DNA of 23,010 nt, from NCBI GenBank assembly GCA_046728115.1, contig JBKPDW010000507.1, positions 1 to 23,010 on the forward strand. The letters run 5' to 3'. The notes under the pieces were generated by a model. It saw only the letters and a program-made list of their open reading frames with translations, was not told the DNA's origin and did no database searches. Position 1 is the stretch's first letter. Each line of letters begins with the position of its first letter. Below are positions 16,642-23,010 of this stretch, piece after piece. Made by a program: the position numbers and the translations under genes. The stretch comes from CAVSWN01 sp046728115 (GTDB taxonomy: Bacteria; Acidobacteriota; Vicinamibacteria; Vicinamibacterales; CAVVIG01).

Positions 16642-16663
16642 GTTTTGAGCCGTCAAAACTATA
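16642..16663 (-). promoter_or_regulatory. Candidate mntH operator palindrome with overlapping -10
   Basis: GTTTTGA-GCCG-TCAAAAC at 16642-16659 is a perfect 7+7 inverted repeat just before mntH. On the minus strand a TATAGT (16663-16658) overlaps its distal end and could be the -10 box; no convincing -35 was seen. The position suits a repressor such as an MntR/DtxR-type regulator, but no regulator gene of that type is in the window. Confidence 0.5.
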
Positions 16664-16740
16664 CACGATGTGGCGATGACGGACCTAGAAAAAAAATCAC
16701 CAAATCCACCATAGCGTGAGGTTTCGCGACGCTCGGGCCC

Positions 16741-16800
16741 GTTGACCAACGGCTGGTAGGCCGTGGAGAAGTTGACCAACGGCTGGCAGAGGTGGAGAAT
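16741..16800. repeat. 30-base tandem duplication
   Basis: GTTGACCAACGGCTGG occurs at 16741 and again at 16771. Each copy is followed by a related TAGGCCGTGGAGAA or CAGAGGTGGAGAAT, giving two imperfect 30-base units immediately upstream of the zinc-ribbon gene. The second copy supplies the GGTGGAG nearest that gene's start. Confidence 0.65.
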
Positions 16801-16812
16801 ACGCCTCCTGCC

Positions 16813-16995
16813 ATGCCGTGGCGTTGCCCTGCGTGTCAGCTGCAGATTCGCCACAGCCCGCACGAGGAACGACCTCGCCCGGGCGAGCGCTATCGTTGCC
16901 ATATTTGCCGCCTCGAACTGGTGCTCGACGTAAAGACCGATCGGCTCATCGTGGTGCCGGTGCCCGACTCTATCGGTCAAAAGACCGAGAATTGA
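16813..16995 (+). CDS. Small zinc-ribbon protein
   Basis: A 60-residue protein, MPWRCPACQLQIRHSPHEERP, then GERYRCHICRLELVLD. The paired CPAC and CHIC knuckles indicate one structural zinc site. Start ATG 16813 puts the first knuckle at residue 5. A GTG at 16792 adds seven residues and is the alternative, because the GGAG upstream of 16813 is rather far. Function is unknown; small zinc ribbons of this size often bind nucleic acid or protein partners. The next gene downstream on the same strand is a cold-shock-like protein. Confidence 0.7.
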   Translation: MPWRCPACQLQIRHSPHEERPRPGERYRCHICRLELVLDVKTDRLIVVPVPDSIGQKTEN

Positions 16996-17093
16996 AGGGC
17001 GGGTGGTCGGAAGTTTGATTGACGAATCTTCAGCTGAGATCCATCGGTTTGTTGTACTATCTGCACCCGTTGATACTCCTCGAACACACCGGA

Positions 17094-17294
17094 ATGACGG
17101 GCACGATCACCGCGCTCGATCGGAGCAACCACCGCGGCGTGATCCTCGGTGCAGACGGTAAACTGCATCCATTTGAAAGAGAGACCATGGTCCTGCGGCT
17201 CCAGTTCGACGATCTGACGCTCGGCATGGCGGTGATATTTGACGTCACGCAGGGCGGCCGCGCGCTCAACGTCGAGCGCCCACCGTTGGGCTGA
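17094..17294 (+). CDS. Cold-shock-domain-like small OB-fold protein
   Basis: A 66-residue protein starting MTGTITALDRSNHRGVILGADGKLHPFE, with LQFDDLTLGMAVIFDVTQGGRALNVERP. The order G-T-I...G-x-I...D-G...F...L-x-x-G-x-x-V-x-F-x-V...A-x-N-V follows the cold-shock/OB-fold pattern. The aromatic RNP1 motif (KGFGFI) is replaced by HRGVIL, so nucleic-acid binding through the usual phenylalanines is doubtful. A TTG at 17019 would give a 91-residue version with an unlikely N-terminus. It lies about 100 bases downstream of the zinc-ribbon gene, possibly co-transcribed. Confidence 0.65.
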   Translation: MTGTITALDRSNHRGVILGADGKLHPFERETMVLRLQFDDLTLGMAVIFDVTQGGRALNVERPPLG

Positions 17295-17553
17295 CACGCA
17301 CCCCCCGCGCGTCGTTCTTTTGATCTATCAGCTCAGCATTATGCAGCTCTCATAACGTCGGGTTGGCTACCTTCATCTAACTGAACCGATTCGCACGACT
17401 CAGCGCGCATGCATGGACGCGCACGTAACGTGCGTACCGACGACGCATGGACGCAGAGCTCAACCGTTGAAAGCACATGCGGCGGTTGCTCGCGGCCTGT
17501 CTGTGCGACCGAGAGCGAATCTTCCATTCCGAAAGCGAGTGAGTTTCTATCGA
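17295..17553. other. Intergenic region with a small hairpin between direct repeats
   Basis: No convincing gene is seen in these 259 bases between the cold-shock-like gene and the end of the acyl-CoA ligase gene. It contains CGCACG-TAA-CGTGCG (17420-17434), a perfect 6-base stem, bracketed by a direct repeat GCATGGACGC at 17411-17420 and 17445-17454. Confidence 0.5.
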
Positions 17554-19170
17554 TCAATCCGGGAGCTGGTAATCCCTGAATCGCTGACGCAGCTCGCTCT
17601 TTTTGAACTTGCCGGCAGATGTTCGGGGAATCGCGTCGATGAACTCGAACGCGTCGGGCAGCCAGAATTTTGGAAACTGAGCAGCGAGATGCGCGCGAAG
17701 ATCAGCTGGCGACGCGGCAGCGCCGGGCTTGAGGACAACAGCGGCAAGCGGACGCTCGATCCATTTCGGGTGCGCGACGGGAACGACCGCCGCCTCGGCC
17801 ACTGCCGGATGACCCATCAACGCGCATTCGAGCGCGACCGAGCTGATCCATTCTCCGCCGGATTTGATCAAATCCTTCGATCGATCCTGAATCTGAATCG
17901 TGGCGTCCGCATCGATGGTCACGATATCCCCTGTCTTGAACCAACCATCGTCGGTGAAGCGGTCGTCGCAATCGCTACGGTCGTAGTACGCGGACGCGAT
18001 CCAGGGTCCTCTGACTTCGAGCTCGCCCATCGTCTGACCGTCCCAGGGGATGAGACCTTCTTCGTTGCGGCCGCGGATTTCGACAAACGGCGCGGGACGC
18101 CCTTGCTTCGCGCGAAATCCGAAACAGTCCGCGTCGGGCGCGTTGAGCAACCACGATGGCAGATGCCCGACGGTGCCGAGCGGCGACATCTCCGTCATGC
18201 CCCACGCCTGAATGATGCGAAGGCCGTAGCGCCGATCAAACGCCTCGATCATCGCCTGCGGAACGGCTGAGCCACCAACGTACATCGCGCGCACGCTGGA
18301 CACATCGAATTGGCCTGGATGCGCATCGAGGTACTGCAAGACACCCATCCAGATGGTGGGCACACCGCCGGTGATCGTGACACGCTCGCGCTGGAACAAG
18401 TCCACGACGCTCGCCGGATCGAGGTGCGGTCCGGGGTTCACGAGCTTCGCACCGTTCATGATCGCGGCAAACGGCATCCCCCATGCGTTGGCGTGAAACA
18501 TCGGGACGATCGGCGTGATGGTGTCGCTTTCGGAGATCGCCATGCAGGCGTTTGTCGACAAGGCAAACGTGTGGAGGACGATCGCCCGGTGCGAATACAG
18601 CACGCCTTTTGGCGCGCCGGTCGTGCCCGTGGTGTAGCACATCGCGACCGCGTCGTTTTCGTGCGGCTCGGGGAGATCGGGCAGCGGCTCGGAGGCGGCG
18701 AGGAGCATTTCGTAATCGAGATCGCCGTTCGTGCGCGGCTTGCTCGCGTGCACGACAATGGTTGTCGGGACATTGACCTGCGGCCGTACCTGATCCCACA
18801 GCGGGAGCAGGCTCTCGTCCACCAGCACGGCACGGTCGCCGGCGTGGTTCACGATGTAGGCCAGTTCGTCGGGATGAAGACGCAGGTTGAGCGTGTGGAG
18901 GACGCCGCCGACGAGCGGGATCCCGAAGTACGCCTCGAGATGCGGCCCATGGTTCCAGCCGAGCGTCGCGACCCGATCGCCGGCCCGCACACCCAGATCC
19001 ATGAGGGTGCGTGCGAGCCGCCGCGTGCGCGTCGTCCAATCGCGATATGTGTATCGGCACAGGGATTTGTCCGGAAGACGCCAGACGATCTCCTGGCGGC
19101 CGAAGAGCTGTTCGGCCCTGCGGAAGATCGCTGACAACGTCAGCGGAAAATCCATCATCAGTCCATTCAT
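17554..19170 (-). CDS. Long/medium-chain fatty-acid-CoA ligase (AMP-forming, AlkK/FadD-like)
   Basis: Activates a carboxylic acid to its CoA thioester via an acyl-adenylate. From ATG 19170 it has 538 residues, the normal family length, and begins MNGLMMDFPLTLSAIFRRAEQLFG, an AlkK-type start. Motifs in order: P-loop YTTGTTGAPKGV (179-190), PMFHANAWGMPFAA, GGSAVP, AWGMTEMSPLGTV, the hinge region GWFKTGDIVTID..IQIQDRSKDLIKSGGEWIS, and the catalytic lysine in PRTSAGKFKKSELR (K521). All are intact. The start is supported by GGGAGAG six bases upstream; the longer frame to 19284 lacks a ribosome site. Monocistronic here, so chain-length preference and pathway (beta-oxidation or lipid recycling) are inferred only from the family. 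Confidence 0.94.
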   Translation of the reverse strand: MNGLMMDFPLTLSAIFRRAEQLFGRQEIVWRLPDKSLCRYTYRDWTTRTRRLARTLMDLGVRAGDRVATLGWNHGPHLEAYFGIPLVGGVLHTLNLRLHPDELAYIVNHAGDRAVLVDESLLPLWDQVRPQVNVPTTIVVHASKPRTNGDLDYEMLLAASEPLPDLPEPHENDAVAMCYTTGTTGAPKGVLYSHRAIVLHTFALSTNACMAISESDTITPIVPMFHANAWGMPFAAIMNGAKLVNPGPHLDPASVVDLFQRERVTITGGVPTIWMGVLQYLDAHPGQFDVSSVRAMYVGGSAVPQAMIEAFDRRYGLRIIQAWGMTEMSPLGTVGHLPSWLLNAPDADCFGFRAKQGRPAPFVEIRGRNEEGLIPWDGQTMGELEVRGPWIASAYYDRSDCDDRFTDDGWFKTGDIVTIDADATIQIQDRSKDLIKSGGEWISSVALECALMGHPAVAEAAVVPVAHPKWIERPLAAVVLKPGAAASPADLRAHLAAQFPKFWLPDAFEFIDAIPRTSAGKFKKSELRQRFRDYQLPD

Positions 19171-19176
19171 GACACG

Positions 19177-19183
19177 CTCTCCC
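19177..19183 (-). promoter_or_regulatory. Ribosome binding site deciding the acyl-CoA ligase start
   Basis: GGGAGAG on the minus strand sits six bases before the ATG at 19170. It favours this start over the ATG at 19218. Confidence 0.6.
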
Positions 19184-19579
19184 AGGGTCCAGGGCCAGAT
19201 GCCAGGGTACGGTTCCATGCGGGTGTTTTCAGCGCGCGGCCCCCGGCTGGCGGATTGTAATCGCGATCGGCTGTGCGGCAACACGCGGGAATCAACTACC
19301 CGGCGAGTAGGCCATACCCGCTCTCGACGGGCCGATCGGGCAAGACTCCCCGGTTTGCCGGGCGATGAAGGACCGACGAGCCCGGCATCGAACGTGCGAT
19401 GCGAGGACGCATGGCGCGATCGGTGTTATTGGAGAAGGCGGCGGAGTTGCTGGGTGTCTCGCGGCGGACGATCTACTACCGGATCCGCGACGGCCGTCTG
19501 CGGACGGTCAGGACGGTCGGCGGATCGCAGCGCGTCCTGGTCGACTCGATCGAGGTGCTGCTCCGGGCCGAGATGGAAG

Positions 19580-22312
<2,733 letters not shown>

Positions 22313-22318
22313 TCCGGG

Positions 22319-22325
22319 CTCCTTT
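22319..22325 (-). promoter_or_regulatory. Strong ribosome binding site of the sigma-54 activator
   Basis: AAAGGAG on the minus strand, six bases before the ATG at 22312, fixes the start and is the clearest Shine-Dalgarno sequence in the window. Confidence 0.7.
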
Positions 22326-22439
22326 AGCTATCAGAAGCAAATTGTGAAGTGCCAAGGCGTGTGGGTAAAACAGAAATCGACGGCAGTCGTCAATTTGTGT
22401 GCAATCGACAGGAATGGTGTAGGGAACGGCGGTGAACCC

Positions 22440-23010
22440 TCAGCGAACCTGAGACGTCTCCTCGAGAATATTCGGGATCGTCTTCAGCTTTGCGGCCGAC
22501 AATAACTCCACAACCGAGAGCCTGTCGTGAGGTGCGCATACGGTCGTCACGGAGGCATGTACGGCGCAAGTCCCGCCATTACGGAGTGATGCTGGTTGTT
22601 CGGCTATTCTGTGTCTGACTCGGGAGGCCGCGGCCTTGGCTCCGTCTGCGTCGGTCGAATACAGCAGCGCGACCAACTCATGTTCGGTCTTACGAAAAAG
22701 AATGTCCGTAGAGCGCAGCGCACACCGCGTGCGTGATACGACATGCCGAAGAATGTCATCCCTCACGTCACGCTCAGGCGCGTGGCTCAACCTCATGAAG
22801 TCAATGATCTCAATGATGAGCAACGAGAATTGGGTTGAATTCGCGCCGATTCCAGAATCTGGCCGTATCAACCGCTCAAGCTGATTCAGAGTTGGCAAAA
22901 TTGTCAGGGAATCTCGACGAGATTGCCGTTCAAGTTCAATGACTCGCTTAAGGGTGCACCCAATATGACGAGCGACGGCCTCAATTCTTCGTGTTTGATC
23001 CTCGCTGAAT
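22440..23010 (-). CDS. Degenerate GGDEF-domain protein, C-terminal part (5' end outside window)
   Basis: The frame is open from the window edge to a stop at 22440-22442. Visible residues begin with a helical linker (RRIEAVARHIGCTLKRVIELERQ), then DSLTILPTLNQLERLI, which matches the D-x-LTGLPNR-x-x-L entry of GGDEF domains. FSLLIIEIIDFMRLS (normally LDIDxFKxxN) and LRHVVSRTRCALRSTDILFRKTEHELVALLYSTDADGAKAAASRVRHRI follow. The signature GG(D/E)EF is replaced by KTEHEL, and the metal-binding Asp of the first strand is Glu/Ile-shifted, so diguanylate cyclase activity is unlikely. A receptor or scaffolding role is possible. It lies 127 bases upstream of the sigma-54 activator on the same strand and shares its lower GC3, so functional linkage is plausible. 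A TTG at 22896-22898 is not needed as a start. Confidence 0.72.
   Translation of the reverse strand, partial: FSEDQTRRIEAVARHIGCTLKRVIELERQSRRDSLTILPTLNQLERLIRPDSGIGANSTQFSLLIIEIIDFMRLSHAPERDVRDDILRHVVSRTRCALRSTDILFRKTEHELVALLYSTDADGAKAAASRVRHRIAEQPASLRNGGTCAVHASVTTVCAPHDRLSVVELLSAAKLKTIPNILEETSQVR

Noticed and set aside
17339..17557. 72-codon minus-strand frame downstream of the acyl-CoA ligase
   Set aside because: No ribosome site, no recognisable motif, and it crosses the hairpin and direct repeats.
19285..19410. Attachment site or integrase remnant near the excisionase-like gene
   Set aside because: No direct repeat pair, tRNA end or integrase-like reading frame was visible nearby.
22325..22350. 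Possible -24/-12 sigma-54 promoter (TTGGCAC...TTTGC on the minus strand) before the activator gene
   Set aside because: The spacing between GG and GC is 13 bases rather than the required 10, so it is unlikely to be functional.

Overview
The window is high-GC bacterial chromosome, probably from an Acidobacteriota member close to the Vicinamibacteria. The lineage call is inference. It rests on the ABC-permease N-terminus typical of the acidobacterial duplicated orphan permeases (start plus QDTQYAARTMRRSP-type motif), a WD40-like PD40 propeller gene, a winged-helix/membrane-protein pair of a kind common in that phylum, and GC-rich codon use. No rRNA, tRNA, CRISPR array, transposase or integrase was seen.

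Layout. Positions 1-1050 hold two broken plus-strand genes: a PD40 beta-propeller gene with a frame change and probable internal deletion, and about 22 codons of an ABC permease cut off exactly where the next gene begins. Positions 1052-8920 (minus strand) form an RND efflux operon in the order lipoprotein adaptor, permease, permease, resembling mdtABC; no outer-membrane factor is present. Both intergenic gaps of this operon, and the divergent region upstream of it, carry an unusual structure: short diverged words on one arm and their reverse complement on the other. The words differ at each site.

Positions 9132-13583 contain a leucine-carboxyl-methyltransferase-like methyltransferase, a frameshifted exported protein, and an envelope group: an L,D-transpeptidase and an M23 peptidase in an ATGA-overlapping pair, divergent from a Kdo hydroxylase. 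Positions 13731-16634 (minus) hold mntH-usp, then a membrane protein overlapping a winged-helix regulator. A palindrome next to the mntH start is a candidate operator. Positions 16741-17294 (plus) carry two small proteins, a zinc ribbon and a cold-shock-like OB fold.

Positions 17554-19170 encode an acyl-CoA ligase. A small excisionase-type HTH protein (19411-19641) converges on and overlaps the 3' end of a 910-residue sigma-54 activator with a long helical-repeat sensor region. Behind it lies the 3' part of a degenerate GGDEF gene that runs off the window. Base composition and codon use change sharply inside the sigma-54 activator gene: its AAA+/HTH half is very GC3-rich, while its sensor half and the GGDEF gene are not.

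Overall this is mainly envelope, efflux and metal-homeostasis housekeeping, with three damaged genes and several repeat structures. No complete new defence or biosynthetic system is evident. The most unusual signals are the inverted word-array intergenic elements and the mosaic sigma-54 regulator locus.
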